Source: CBDFKY01 sp965248995 (GTDB lineage: Bacteria; Pseudomonadota; Alphaproteobacteria; Rickettsiales; UBA998). Taken from it: 64,000 nucleotides of DNA. The notes beneath the pieces were generated by a model. The model was not told where the DNA came from, did not search any database, and worked only from the letters and a program-made list of their open reading frames with translations. This document shows, one piece after another, positions 8,490 through 16,481 of the stretch. The position numbers were made by a program, and so were the translations under genes. Each line of letters starts with the position of its first letter. Position 1 is the first letter of the stretch. The stretch covers positions 186,001-250,000 of the forward strand of contig CBDFKY010000014.1 of the NCBI GenBank assembly GCA_965248995.1, in the 5' to 3' direction.

Positions 8490-8584
8490 AAGCTCCGCGC
8501 TAAATGATGAATTTTCGTTAAACCAGAAATGCCCGGTAAATGCAAGAGGGATGGAATGAAAAAAGATATTATTAAGGAATATCC

Positions 8585-9130
8585 ATGAGTCTTTCGAAAT
8601 CCGCGTGGCGGGAGATCCTGCTGGCGAGGCGCTCGGCCCTGAATGCACAGGCGCGTGACGAAGAGACAAGGCGGGTGGTGTGTCATGCGGCAGCGTTATG
8701 CGCCGGCTATTCCGGGCACACCGTCATCGGTCTCTACCACCCCGTCAGAGGGGAACTGGATCCGCTCGGCGTCGCCGCGGAGAACCGCGCGTACTGCCTT
8801 CCGAAAATCATGGAGCAACAGCTGCGCTTCATGCGCTGGCATCAGGGGACGTCACTGGTAAGGGGGGCGTACGGAATTGCCGAACCCGGGGCGGGGGAAG
8901 CCGTCGTGCCGACGCTCGTGTTCGTTCCCCTGCTCGGCGTGGATGAAAACGGGTATCGCCTCGGTTACGGCAAAGGATATTATGACCGGTATTTCGCGGA
9001 ACAGGGCAAAGAGACGCGGCGCATCGGCCTGGCGTTTACCTGCCAGCAGGTGGACGGCCTTCCAGCGGAGGCGCATGACATGCCGCTTCATCTGCTGATT
9101 ACGGCGGAAGGGGTGAGGGAGTTCCCATGA
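8585..9130 (+). CDS. 5-formyltetrahydrofolate cyclo-ligase
   Basis: This enzyme uses ATP to convert 5-formyl-THF to 5,10-methenyl-THF in one-carbon metabolism. The 181-residue protein has the expected basic N-terminus and the signature block VPLLGVDENGYRLGYGKGYYDRYF from about residue 109. Its 3' end overlaps yidD by four bases (ATGA), so both are likely one transcript. It is divergent from the PP-loop operon, with only about 95 bp between starts, so the promoters share this gap. I saw no room for a 6S RNA, which neighbours this gene in some proteobacteria. Confidence 0.95.
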   Translation: MSLSKSAWREILLARRSALNAQARDEETRRVVCHAAALCAGYSGHTVIGLYHPVRGELDPLGVAAENRAYCLPKIMEQQLRFMRWHQGTSLVRGAYGIAEPGAGEAVVPTLVFVPLLGVDENGYRLGYGKGYYDRYFAEQGKETRRIGLAFTCQQVDGLPAEAHDMPLHLLITAEGVREFP

Positions 9131-9336
9131 AAAGCGTCCTGCTCTTCCTGATTTCACTCTACCGGGCGCTTTCCCCGTTCAAAGGGCAGTCTTCCTGCCG
9201 TTTCCTGCCGACCTGTTCGGAATATGCCGCGCAGGCGATCGACAAACACGGCGCATGCAAGGGTGGATGGCTGGCGATGCGACGCCTGTGTCGCTGCCAT
9301 CCGTGGGGCGGAGATGGGGTAGATGAGGTACCCTAA
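9127..9336 (+). CDS. yidD: Membrane protein insertion efficiency factor YidD
   Basis: YidD is a small inner-membrane-associated protein that helps YidC insert membrane proteins. The 69-residue frame contains the family core YRALSPFKGQSSCRFLPTCS followed by EYAAQAIDKHGACKGGWLAM and the C-terminal RRLCRCHPWGGDG, with the conserved cysteines. It starts inside the stop codon of the cyclo-ligase gene. The usual neighbours rnpA and yidC are absent. The last codons overlap the stop of the converging antitoxin remnant. Confidence 0.95.
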   Translation: MKSVLLFLISLYRALSPFKGQSSCRFLPTCSEYAAQAIDKHGACKGGWLAMRRLCRCHPWGGDGVDEVP

Positions 9337-9500
9337 CGGGTTTGCTCCAGTCGTTCCGCCGTCCATAGCTTGATGAGCGCCTGCCGGCTTACGCCTAGAT
9401 GCGCAGCGCGTTTGTCCAGCGCTTCCACCATCCAGATGGGGAAATCGACATTGACGCGCTTTTGTGAGAGGCCGGGACGGCGGGCGGTGGTAAGATCGAG
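9333..9500 (-). pseudogene. 3' remnant of a CopG-type antitoxin gene
   Basis: Reading the minus strand, the last 55 codons before the TAG at 9333-9335 encode LDLTTARRPGLSQKRVNVDF, then PIWMVEALDKRAAHLGVSRQ and a short helical end. This matches the ribbon-helix-helix C-terminus of CopG-family antitoxins that pair with BrnT-like toxins. The first residues are missing: the frame runs straight into the hairpin repeat at 9502, which has replaced them. It probably has no start codon and is not made. Confidence 0.75.
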
Positions 9501-9501
9501 A

Positions 9502-9618
9502 TATAGTGTTTCCGAATAATTTTCGTACGAAAATTTTCGGTTAAAAACACTATAAATTATATGGTTATAGTCATTTTATCCGACAAAAACCGTACGGTTT
9601 TTAATCGGAATGACTATA
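9502..9618. repeat. TATAGT hairpin pair (types B and A), inserted in a toxin-antitoxin locus
   Basis: Hairpin B (9502-9554, centre TTTTCGTACGAAAA) and hairpin A (9566-9618, centre AAACCGTACGGTTT) are joined by the 11-bp spacer AATTATATGGT. Each begins TATAGT and ends ACTATA. The pair separates a BrnT-like toxin start from the tail of its antitoxin gene. Confidence 0.9.
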
Positions 9619-9739
9619 CCGTTTTTGCTAACGTCTCGATACGGTTGTCATCCTCCCATAACGCTTGCGCGGCATCGAAGTCTATACCATGCTTTTCAAG
9701 ATTCGTCCGGCTTTTATTTACGTCATATTCAAAGATCAT
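9614..9739 (-). pseudogene. 5' remnant of a BrnT-like toxin gene
   Basis: From ATG 9739 the minus strand encodes 41 residues beginning MIFEYDVNKSRTNLEKHGID and ending at a TAG made by the repeat edge (9614-9616). The F-E-Y-D-x-x-K-S-x-x-N-x-x-K-H-G-I-D-F pattern and the following A-L-W-E-D-x-x-R-I-E are the N-terminal half of BrnT-family ribonuclease toxins, which are about 90 residues long. The second half is gone, so the toxin should be inactive. With the antitoxin tail at 9333-9500 it marks one broken operon. Confidence 0.75.
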
Positions 9740-9836
9740 ACCATAATGATAAAGTTAATGGTATAGAAATACCACCTTTTTGAGCAGAATACAGCGCCCT
9801 TGCCAAGACAGCACATATCGCTTAAAAACTTAATCC

Positions 9837-10358
9837 ATGGAAACCATCATCGCGGCGTTGCCGTTCGACTTACGCTATTTGTGGCTGCTGGCCGGAGCGA
9901 CCCTGCTGGCGCTGGAAGCGGCGGGCATCTCCGGTATCGGGCTGATGTTCGCGGGTCTGGCGGCGCTGCTGATTGGCGTGCTGATCGAGGGACACGTAGT
10001 CGCGGAAGCCAACCTCACCCTGCAACTGGCGCTCTGGTTCGCGTTGACCGTGGTCTCCGCCATCGCCCTGTTCGGGCCGTTGAAGCGGTGGCGCACCAGC
10101 CCGGAGGCAGAGGATACGTTCGAGAACATCATCGGCACCACGGCGACGGTGGCGGCGGGCGGGCTGATGATCGGCAAGCCGGGCAAGGTGCACTGGTCGG
10201 GAACGCTGATGAACGCGCAGGTGACGGACGTGTGCGCGCAGGGCGCGTTCCTGGAGGGGACCATCGTCAAGGTCTGCGCGGTGAAAGGCAACCAGCTGAT
10301 CGTCTGCGCCAATGAGCCGCCCGCCATACGTTACCCTGATGAGGAGCCGCTTGTATGA
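9837..10358 (+). CDS. NfeD-family membrane protein
   Basis: NfeD proteins work with SPFH (band 7) proteins in membrane microdomains and quality control. The 173-residue protein has two or three hydrophobic segments between residues 14 and 82 and a soluble C-terminal part (about 95-165) that would form the OB-like NfeD domain (IIGTTATVAAGG...GKVHWSGTLMNA). It overlaps the following SPFH gene by four bases (ATGA), the standard pairing. This is the short form without the protease domain. Confidence 0.9.
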   Translation: METIIAALPFDLRYLWLLAGATLLALEAAGISGIGLMFAGLAALLIGVLIEGHVVAEANLTLQLALWFALTVVSAIALFGPLKRWRTSPEAEDTFENIIGTTATVAAGGLMIGKPGKVHWSGTLMNAQVTDVCAQGAFLEGTIVKVCAVKGNQLIVCANEPPAIRYPDEEPLV

Positions 10359-11320
10359 GTCCGATTTTCCTGACCTTCGCTTTCGTGATCGCATTGTTCG
10401 TCTATAAAGGCATCAAGATCGTGCCGCAGCAGCAGGCATGGGTGGTGGAAAAGCTGGGGCGGTTCGACCGCAAGCTGGAGCCGGGGCTGAATTTCCTGGT
10501 GCCGTTCATCGAAAAGGTCGCGTACCAGCATTCGTTGAAGGAATATGCGCACGACGTGCTGGAGCAGACGGCGGTGACGCGCGACAACGTGTCCCTCACG
10601 CTGGACGGGGTGATTTACATGCGCATCGTCGATCCGATCCAGGCGTCGTACGGCGTCGCCGACCCGATCTACGCGGTGACGCAGCTGGCACAGACCACCA
10701 TGCGTTCGGAAATCGGCAAGCTGGCGCTGGACCAGTCGTTCGAGGAGCGGGAATCGCTCAACGCCAATATCGTGCAGTCGATCAACCTCGCCGCGCAGAC
10801 ATGGGGCGTGCAGTGCATGCGCTACGAGATCAAGAACATCAACCCGCCGGCCACGGTACTCAAAGCCATGGAACTGCAGATGGCGGCGGAGCGGAAGAAG
10901 CGCGCCGAGATCCTGGAATCCGAAGGCGGGCGGCAGGCGCGCATCAATATGGCGGAAGGGCAGAAACGCGAGGTGGAGCTGAGTTCGGAAGCGGCGAAGA
11001 TCGACCGTATCAACCGCGCCGACGGGGAAGCGCAGGCCATCCTGTCCATCGCCGAGGCGACGGCGCGGGGAATGACCCTGGTGGCGGAAAGCATGATGCA
11101 GCAGGGCGGGCAGGAAGCGGCGGCGCTGCGGGTGGCGGAGCAGTATCTGGCCGGATTCGCGAAGCTGGCGCAGACAAGCACCACCGTGCTGATGCCTGCG
11201 AATACGGGTGACGCCGGGAGCATGATCGCACAGGCGATGGGGATTTTCGACGCGATCAAGCGGGAGCGCGCCGTGGCGGCGGGGGGTATGGCGCCTGTCA
11301 CGCCGTGGGGAAAGGTGTGA
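10355..11320 (+). CDS. SPFH/band 7 membrane protein (stomatin/QmcA type)
   Basis: The 321-residue protein has an N-terminal membrane anchor (about 2-17), the VPQQQAWVVEKLGRFDRKLEPG start of the band 7 domain (to about residue 180), and a long Ala/Glu-rich helical region (180-260) that drives oligomerisation. Such proteins form large membrane complexes and act with NfeD, encoded just upstream. The motif AQTTMRSEIGKLALDQSFEERESLN is typical of the stomatin/paraslipin group. It is not HflK or HflC, which come as a pair. Confidence 0.93.
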   Translation: MSPIFLTFAFVIALFVYKGIKIVPQQQAWVVEKLGRFDRKLEPGLNFLVPFIEKVAYQHSLKEYAHDVLEQTAVTRDNVSLTLDGVIYMRIVDPIQASYGVADPIYAVTQLAQTTMRSEIGKLALDQSFEERESLNANIVQSINLAAQTWGVQCMRYEIKNINPPATVLKAMELQMAAERKKRAEILESEGGRQARINMAEGQKREVELSSEAAKIDRINRADGEAQAILSIAEATARGMTLVAESMMQQGGQEAAALRVAEQYLAGFAKLAQTSTTVLMPANTGDAGSMIAQAMGIFDAIKRERAVAAGGMAPVTPWGKV

Positions 11321-11420
11321 TTACCTGTTGATCGGCATAAGGGTAAAGTTTATAGGGATTGCGAAAAAAACTCCGCCACCGGTGTGGAGGAGCGACATAC
11401 TCATGGGATCATTGAGACTA

Positions 11421-11662
11421 TATAGTCGTTTCACTTGAAAATGTCCCATTTTACAAGTGATAAAAACGACTATAACTATATGATATATAGTGCTTTTATC
11501 AATTCTTTTAATGCTCACAAAGTGAGTCATTAAAAAATTGAAGCACTATAGTGTTTCCGAATAGTTTCCGTACGGAAATTTTCGGATAAAAACACTATAA
11601 AATATATGGTTATAGTCATTTTATCCGACAAAAACCGTACGGTTTTTAATCGGAATGACTAT
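11421..11662. repeat. Run of four TATAGT hairpins (C, D, B, A)
   Basis: Four elements lie in a row: type C (11421-11474, arms CACTTG/CAAGTG), type D (11486-11550), type B (11547-11599, sharing its first TATA with D) and type A (11611-11662). Types C and D have different stems from A and B but the same TATAGT...ACTATA ends. The C-D pair occurs again at 28666-28795. Confidence 0.9.
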
Positions 11663-11858
11663 GTCTCGTTTTGTTTTTCCCTTTTTTTCCTAAGAGAAAC
11701 GCTGGTGCCAGTATGACATATAACACTAACAACCTGGCGATGCCGGAAGAAAGGGGTTCAGCCTTTTTCTTTACCTGGCTTTGCGCGTACCATGTTTTAA
11801 ATCTTGCCCACTGAATTTTCCACCACAGAAGACGCCAGAAGGCATAGGTTCGTACCAT
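11646..11858 (-). CDS. Possible small membrane protein, weak
   Basis: The 430-bp stretch between the repeats and the secreted-protein gene has one plausible frame of 70 codons. It has a basic and aromatic N-terminus (FWRLLWWKIQWARF) and a single hydrophobic segment (IARLLVLYVILAPAFLLG). No clear ribosome site precedes the ATG, and the last codons lie inside a hairpin repeat, so the C-terminus would have been altered by it. The rest of the interval (11859-12094) shows no gene I can support. Confidence 0.3.
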   Translation of the reverse strand: MVRTYAFWRLLWWKIQWARFKTWYAQSQVKKKAEPLSSGIARLLVLYVILAPAFLLGKKGKNKTRHSHSD

Positions 11859-12094
11859 GGTCTACGGCGGCTAACCTGGAACGGATACCGGACCAGCAGG
11901 AAGCGGTGAGGGCGGGTAACGGAAAAGGCGAGGCATGCCCGCAGTTTTCCCTTTATTTCAGCGCGGACAAGGCGGTACGCATGTGCTGAGCGCCTAGGTC
12001 GATGACGCGTGGGGGCTGGTGAAGGAAGGCGCTGCGCCCTCATTCGACCGGGAGTGATACTCCGCACGCGTTCCGTCGTGCCGGAAATACCGTA

Positions 12095-12931
12095 TCATTT
12101 GCTGCCGCTGCCATACGCCTGCAGCTGGCGGGCGAGGGAAGGATGGTCGTACGGGCTGCTGTAGGGCCGGTCGTAAGGGCTGGTGTAACCGCCGGAATTG
12201 CGGGCGCCGTAAGAGCTGCCGCCATAAGAAGATCCGCCCGCGCTGCCGGAAGAGGACGCGCCGTATCCGTTGCCGTTATACGAACCGGCGGCGGGTGCGG
12301 AAGCAGCGGTCGTCGGCTGGGTAGCCGATACCGGTGGGCTGCTGGGCTGCGGATAGTTTCCGACCGGCGTGCGATAATTTCCGGCCGGATTCCCGGCGAC
12401 CGGATTCCCGGCGACCGGAGTCCCGGCGACCGGAGTCCGGGCCCCCGTACCCCGGTCCCCCGGCGTGACGGGCCGCACGACGGGCGCGACAGGAGCCGTG
12501 GGATGCGGGATTTCGGCGCGTATCACGTCACTGGAGGCCGGTCTTTGTCCCTGCAGCGAAGAGCGCAGGGAGGAAGGGGAAGGGGCGCGCAACTGCGTGA
12601 TCGGAACGGTGGATTCGGCGATGGTCTTGCTGTTGGTCCTGTGGCCGCCGTAATTATCGGAGAAAGTGCAGCGCAGCAGCGCGGTCGTCGCGTTTTTCTT
12701 GCTCGTCAGGACGTTGGTGTCCACCGGCGGAATGATCCCGGCTTCGCGGCGGCAGGCGGAAGAGCAGGCGCTGTTGTTGCCGGCGCCGTCCACCAGCGTC
12801 TGCGTGGAGAAATGCTGCATGATCTTCTTGTTGTCCTTATACATCCGCACCAGAGCGCATTCTCCGGCCTGGGCGGCGGACGCGAAGGTAAGGCAAAGGG
12901 CGAGGGCGACGAATGGGACTTGTGTTTTCAT
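12095..12931 (-). CDS. Secreted protein with low-complexity Pro/Gly/Ser tail
   Basis: I start at ATG 12931 (278 residues), which gives a clean signal peptide (MKTQVPFVALALCLTFASAAQA). Residues 25-100 form a small cysteine-containing domain with four or five cysteines (ECALVRMYKDNKK...ACSSACRREAG...LLRCTFSDNYGG). The rest is disordered and repetitive: T-P-V-A-G/N-P-V-A-G units from 15-bp DNA repeats (12385-12440), then glycine/serine/tyrosine-rich sequence ending SPYDRPYSSPYDHPS. It could be a surface or matrix protein. No homologue is recognised. Confidence 0.7.
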   Translation of the reverse strand: MKTQVPFVALALCLTFASAAQAGECALVRMYKDNKKIMQHFSTQTLVDGAGNNSACSSACRREAGIIPPVDTNVLTSKKNATTALLRCTFSDNYGGHRTNSKTIAESTVPITQLRAPSPSSLRSSLQGQRPASSDVIRAEIPHPTAPVAPVVRPVTPGDRGTGARTPVAGTPVAGNPVAGNPAGNYRTPVGNYPQPSSPPVSATQPTTAASAPAAGSYNGNGYGASSSGSAGGSSYGGSSYGARNSGGYTSPYDRPYSSPYDHPSLARQLQAYGSGSK

Positions 12932-12977
12932 GCGTCCCAGCATACATCACATATGATTTAAAAGGAATGAAAAACCC

Positions 12978-13565
12978 ATGCGCAGCGCGACTCTTACCCG
13001 CCAGACCAAGGAAACGAACATCGCCGCGACCCTGACCATCGAGGGCAGCGGGAAGTATGACATCCATACCGGCATCGGGTTCCTGGACCATATGCTGGAG
13101 CAGCTTTCGCGCCACAGCCTGATGGATATTACCCTGAAGGCTGAGGGGGATCTGTATATCGACGGGCACCATACCACCGAGGATGCGGGCATCGTGCTGG
13201 GAGCCGCCCTGAAAAAGGCGCTCGGCGACCGGGCGGGCATCACGCGCTACGGCCATGCCTATATCCCGATGGATGAGACGCTGACCCGCGCCGCCGTCGA
13301 CCTGTCGGGCAGGCCGTATCTGGTGTGGAAGGTGGCTTTCAGCCAGCCGCGGCTGGGAGAAATGGACACCGAACTGTTCCGCGAATGGTTCCAGGCGTTC
13401 ACCTTCGCGCTCGGCGCCAACGTGCATGTCGAAAATCTCTACGGGGTGAATAATCACCATATCGTGGAATCGAGCTTCAAAGCGCTGGCGCGGGCCCTGC
13501 GGGTCGCCACCACCATCGACCCACGGGCCGCGGAAGCGATTCCTTCGACGAAAGGGGTGTTGTAA
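12978..13565 (+). CDS. hisB: Imidazoleglycerol-phosphate dehydratase
   Basis: HisB dehydrates imidazole-glycerol phosphate to imidazole-acetol phosphate, the sixth step of histidine synthesis; it is a cytoplasmic manganese enzyme. The 195-residue length is that of the monofunctional form. Metal motifs are present: GIGFLDHMLEQLSRH near residue 31, DGHHTTED near 62, and the later GVNNHHIVESSFKALARAL. No other his genes lie beside it, which is unusual since hisB normally precedes hisH and hisA. It is divergent from the secreted-protein gene. Confidence 0.96.
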   Translation: MRSATLTRQTKETNIAATLTIEGSGKYDIHTGIGFLDHMLEQLSRHSLMDITLKAEGDLYIDGHHTTEDAGIVLGAALKKALGDRAGITRYGHAYIPMDETLTRAAVDLSGRPYLVWKVAFSQPRLGEMDTELFREWFQAFTFALGANVHVENLYGVNNHHIVESSFKALARALRVATTIDPRAAEAIPSTKGVL

Positions 13566-13667
13566 GTCTTTCATACGGCGGCGGCGTTTCACCGTTTCAT
13601 ATGAATCTTTTACGCTCTGAGTGCTAATTAACGGCTTTCCCGTGCCGTTTTGATGGAGGAACGCCGT

Positions 13668-14351
13668 GTGTTTGTACCCGCCTACAGTTCACCGAGCGAT
13701 CTGGAAGAAGCGAAAGTGATCCAGCAGCGCTTGCGCGCGGACGTCAGGCTGACGCCCGCGCCGCCTGACTGGAACCGCATCGCGGGCATCGATGTCAGTT
13801 ACGACGTAGCGCTCGGCATCAGCCATGCGTTCGTCGTGCTGATGCGGCGGGGCGTATTGCAGCCTTACGTGTCGGTACGGGCGGAAGTGCCGACGCCTTT
13901 TCCTTATGTACCGGGGTTTTTATCGTTTCGCGAAATCCCGGCGATCCTGGCGGCGCTGGCGAAACTGCCTGAGACGCCCGACATCCTCATGGTGGATGGA
14001 CAGGGCGTCGCGCATCCGCGGCGTTTCGGTATCGCCGCGCATCTGGGCGTATTGCTGGATCTCCCCAGTCTCGGCGTCGCCAAATCGCGCCTCTGCGGAC
14101 AGTACGCGCCGCTTGCCGCGCCTAAGGGCGCCACGCAGCCTTTGACCGAGCGGGGCGAAGTGATCGGCGTGGTGCTGCGTAGCAAGGAACGCACCAACCC
14201 GCTGTTCATCTCCGCCGGTCACCGCATCGACCACGCACAGGCCCTTGCCTGCGTTCAGGAATGCCTCACCCGTTACCGCCTGCCCGAGCCGACCCGCATC
14301 GCCGATAAATTATCGAAAGATAAGAGTCCACCCAAGCCGCTGCTTCTTTAA
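13668..14351 (+). CDS. nfi: Endonuclease V (deoxyinosine 3' endonuclease)
   Basis: Endonuclease V nicks DNA near deoxyinosine to start repair of deaminated adenine. The GTG at 13668 is preceded at 7 bases by GGAGGA, so I prefer it to the upstream ATG 13653; this gives 227 residues. Conserved blocks are IAGIDVSYD (catalytic Asp), FLSFREIPAIL (Glu), MVDGQGVAHPRRFGIAAHLG (Asp) and the later GHRIDHAQAL. It follows hisB by about 100 bp on the same strand. Confident. Confidence 0.93.
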   Translation: MFVPAYSSPSDLEEAKVIQQRLRADVRLTPAPPDWNRIAGIDVSYDVALGISHAFVVLMRRGVLQPYVSVRAEVPTPFPYVPGFLSFREIPAILAALAKLPETPDILMVDGQGVAHPRRFGIAAHLGVLLDLPSLGVAKSRLCGQYAPLAAPKGATQPLTERGEVIGVVLRSKERTNPLFISAGHRIDHAQALACVQECLTRYRLPEPTRIADKLSKDKSPPKPLLL

Positions 14352-14465
14352 AGCGGTTATGCTGATAGAGCGCTTCGGTTTCATTGTTTCATATGCGCCT
14401 TAACCTTTCCGTCTCCCGATGAATTCATGGGCCGCGGCAGTGATTCGGCCGATGAGGCAGGGTGT

Positions 14466-14812
14466 TATAGTCATTTTATCCGATTAAAAACCGTACGGTT
14501 TTAATCGGATAAAATGACTATAACCATATAATTTATAGTATTTTTAACCGAAAATTTTCGTACGAAAATTATTTGGAAACACTATAGTCATTCCGATTAA
14601 AAACCGTACGGTTTTAATCGGATAAAATGACTATAACCATATATTTTATAGTGTTTTTAACCGAAAATTTTCGTACGAAAATTATTCGGAAACACTATAG
14701 TCATTCCGATTAAAAACCGTACGGTTTTAATCGGATAAAATGACTATAACCATATATTTTATAGTGTTTTTAACCGAAAATTTTCGTACGAAAATTATTC
14801 GGAAACACTATA
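14466..14812. repeat. Tandem array of three A-B hairpin units
   Basis: Six TATAGT hairpins alternate A-B-A-B-A-B: A 14466-14522, B 14534-14586, A 14583-14635, B 14647-14699, A 14696-14748, B 14760-14812. Each A is joined to B by a spacer of 11 bp, and each B shares TATA with the next A. Units differ at only a few positions, so the array grew recently. It fills most of the gap between nfi and the small membrane gene. Confidence 0.92.
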
Positions 14813-14875
14813 TAAATCATTGCTTAAGTAAAGATAATCCGTTATCAATAAATCAGTAGAATTTGGATTTCCGGC

Positions 14876-15028
14876 ATGCCGAAAACATATTGGGGACTGC
14901 TTTTTCTTCTCAGTGGAATCGTATGTGTTGCCACCATGTACTTTCCGTTCACCATGTACACCTGGATTTATTTCATTCCCAGTTATATCGCCTTTATCTT
15001 TTCCGCTTTCAAAGCGGGTCTGATCTAG
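14876..15028 (+). CDS. Small 50-residue membrane protein
   Basis: The frame from ATG 14876 to TAG 15028 encodes two hydrophobic segments (WGLLFLLSGIVCVATMYFPF and WIYFIPSYIAFIFSAF) around a short turn, with few charges. A good terminator follows at once, supporting an independent transcript. The ribosome site is weak (GGATTT). No homologue is recognised; it could be a small envelope protein or a type I toxin-like peptide, though no antisense RNA is evident. Confidence 0.5.
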   Translation: MPKTYWGLLFLLSGIVCVATMYFPFTMYTWIYFIPSYIAFIFSAFKAGLI

Positions 15029-15033
15029 TCATC

Positions 15034-15057
15034 AGCCTTTAAGAGGCTTTTTTTTTG
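15034..15057 (+). terminator. Rho-independent terminator after the small membrane gene
   Basis: The stem AGCCT(15034-15038)/AGGCT(15044-15048) is followed by a run of nine or more T. Confidence 0.8.
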
Positions 15058-15065
15058 GGATTTAA

Positions 15066-15197
15066 TACGTGACCAGCCCTTAGACGCCGTCATTCCCGCG
15101 GAGGCGGGATACGTATGTGCCGCGAAGCAAATCCAGCCGGAACAGAGGTGGATGCCAGCCTTCGCTGGCATGACGGTGTCTGATTGCCAGTCACGTA
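15066..15197. repeat. Interval bounded by CACGTA-type inverted ends, with CATTCCCGC palindromes
   Basis: TACGTGACCAG at 15066 and CCAGTCACGTA ending at 15197 are inverted copies of the core seen at the ends of the 3606-3765 element. Inside are TCATTCCCGCGGAGGCGGGA (15090-15109) and a CCAGCCTTCGCTGG hairpin (15157-15170), typical of dispersed extragenic palindromes. Confidence 0.55.
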
Positions 15198-15210
15198 GAT
15201 GGTTCCCTTT

Positions 15211-16314
15211 TTAAAACAGGAAATCATGCGAGTTCAGCGACTGCACGTCGCCCTGAATTTCGAAGGCGAACCCGGAATGGGCGTCCGCGACGATCACGCC
15301 GCCGTCTTCCGCCACATGCGCCGTCACATAGCCCGAATGGACGGGGCCGGCACCGAAGGAAATGCCTTTGAATCCTAAACCGCTCAGGTCGAACGTATCC
15401 CCGTGTTCGAAATCATGCACGGTATCCATCGCATGGGTGGTGCTGTCGCCGCGCTGGCTGAAGATGAACACATCCGCGCCGGAGCCGCCGTAGAGCTCGT
15501 CCCTGCCCGCGCCCCCGTCGATCGTATCGTGGCCGAAGCCGCCCTCGATCGTGTCGTTACCCGCATCGCCGTATAACAGGTCGTTGCCCCTGAACGTCGT
15601 GCTGCCGAAATTGAAATCACCCAGCACCAGGTCGTTTCCCGCGCCGGCGAATACGGTGTCGTTGCCGATGCCCGCGTCTATGGTGTCATTTCCTTTTCCG
15701 CCCTGGATCAGGTCGTTACCGGCGGCGGTAAAGATAGCGTCGTTTCCGTCGCCGCCGTCGATCTGGTTGTTCCCCGCGCCGGCGTTGATGAAATCACTTC
15801 CGTCGCCGCCGTCGATCGTGTCGTTTCCTTCCCGGCCCGTTACGGTATCGTTGCCGCTGCCCGCATCGACATACTGCCCCGCTTTGATCGGTTCTTCGGT
15901 GACGATGGTTCCGTTGACCGGATCCTGGATGACCAGCGTTTTACTCGTAAAATGGATATCGTCGTTACCGGCTCCGGCATACACTTTATTGGCGCCTTCC
16001 CCGCCGTCCAAGGTATCGTTGCCTTCCCCGCCGTAAAGCGTATCCGCGCCCGCTCCGCCTGAGAGGAAGTCGGCGCCCGTGCCGCCGTCCAGACTGTCAT
16101 TGCCGGTTCCCCCGTCGATGATATCGGTGCCCGCGCCTCCGTAAATCGTGTCGTTTCCCCCTTCTCCCGACAGAAAATCCGCACCGCCGTCGCCGTAAAC
16201 GATATCGCTGCCGCCGCCTGCGAATACCGCGTCGCCTCCCGCTCCCGCATGGATCACATCATGGGCCTGAGTGCCGTTGAGCGCTTCCGCGTGCGACGTT
16301 CCGTAAATAATCAT
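15211..16314 (-). CDS. RTX (hemolysin-type) calcium-binding protein
   Basis: The 367-residue protein is almost entirely GGxGxDxUx nonapeptide repeats (for example GGSDIVYGDGGADFLSGEGG), which form a calcium-bound parallel beta-roll, in two blocks either side of a non-repeat insert (residues 118-150). The last 70 residues (SQRGDSTTHAMDTVHDFEHGD onward) resemble the uncleaved C-terminal signal of type I secretion substrates. It is therefore probably secreted, but no ABC exporter or membrane fusion gene is in the window. No enzymatic domain is seen. The repeats make the strand and frame certain. Confidence 0.92.
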   Translation of the reverse strand: MIIYGTSHAEALNGTQAHDVIHAGAGGDAVFAGGGSDIVYGDGGADFLSGEGGNDTIYGGAGTDIIDGGTGNDSLDGGTGADFLSGGAGADTLYGGEGNDTLDGGEGANKVYAGAGNDDIHFTSKTLVIQDPVNGTIVTEEPIKAGQYVDAGSGNDTVTGREGNDTIDGGDGSDFINAGAGNNQIDGGDGNDAIFTAAGNDLIQGGKGNDTIDAGIGNDTVFAGAGNDLVLGDFNFGSTTFRGNDLLYGDAGNDTIEGGFGHDTIDGGAGRDELYGGSGADVFIFSQRGDSTTHAMDTVHDFEHGDTFDLSGLGFKGISFGAGPVHSGYVTAHVAEDGGVIVADAHSGFAFEIQGDVQSLNSHDFLF

Positions 16315-16481
16315 ACTGACTCCATCAGATAAGGTAAGGGATTGAAAAAGATACTGCTTACTAAAACTAAGGATTTCAGCATATCGTCAGGCATACTAGC
16401 AACTATGAAAGTAAAATCAAATAAAAAGTACTTAAAAATTGAAATTTACTTAGTCTGTGTTGATGGGGATTATTTCTATAC

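Noticed and set aside
8490..8584. 6S RNA upstream of the 5-formyl-THF cyclo-ligase gene
   Set aside because: The gap is only about 95 bp and holds divergent promoters; it is too short for a 6S RNA and shows no fitting hairpin.
8490..8669. 60-residue N-terminal extension of the PP-loop protein
   Set aside because: It runs antisense across the start of the divergent folate gene and has no family-like features; ATG 8489 has a GGAG site and gives a sensible start.
14466..14812. CRISPR array
   Set aside because: The regular units are alternating palindromes with constant short spacers, not direct repeats with unique spacers.
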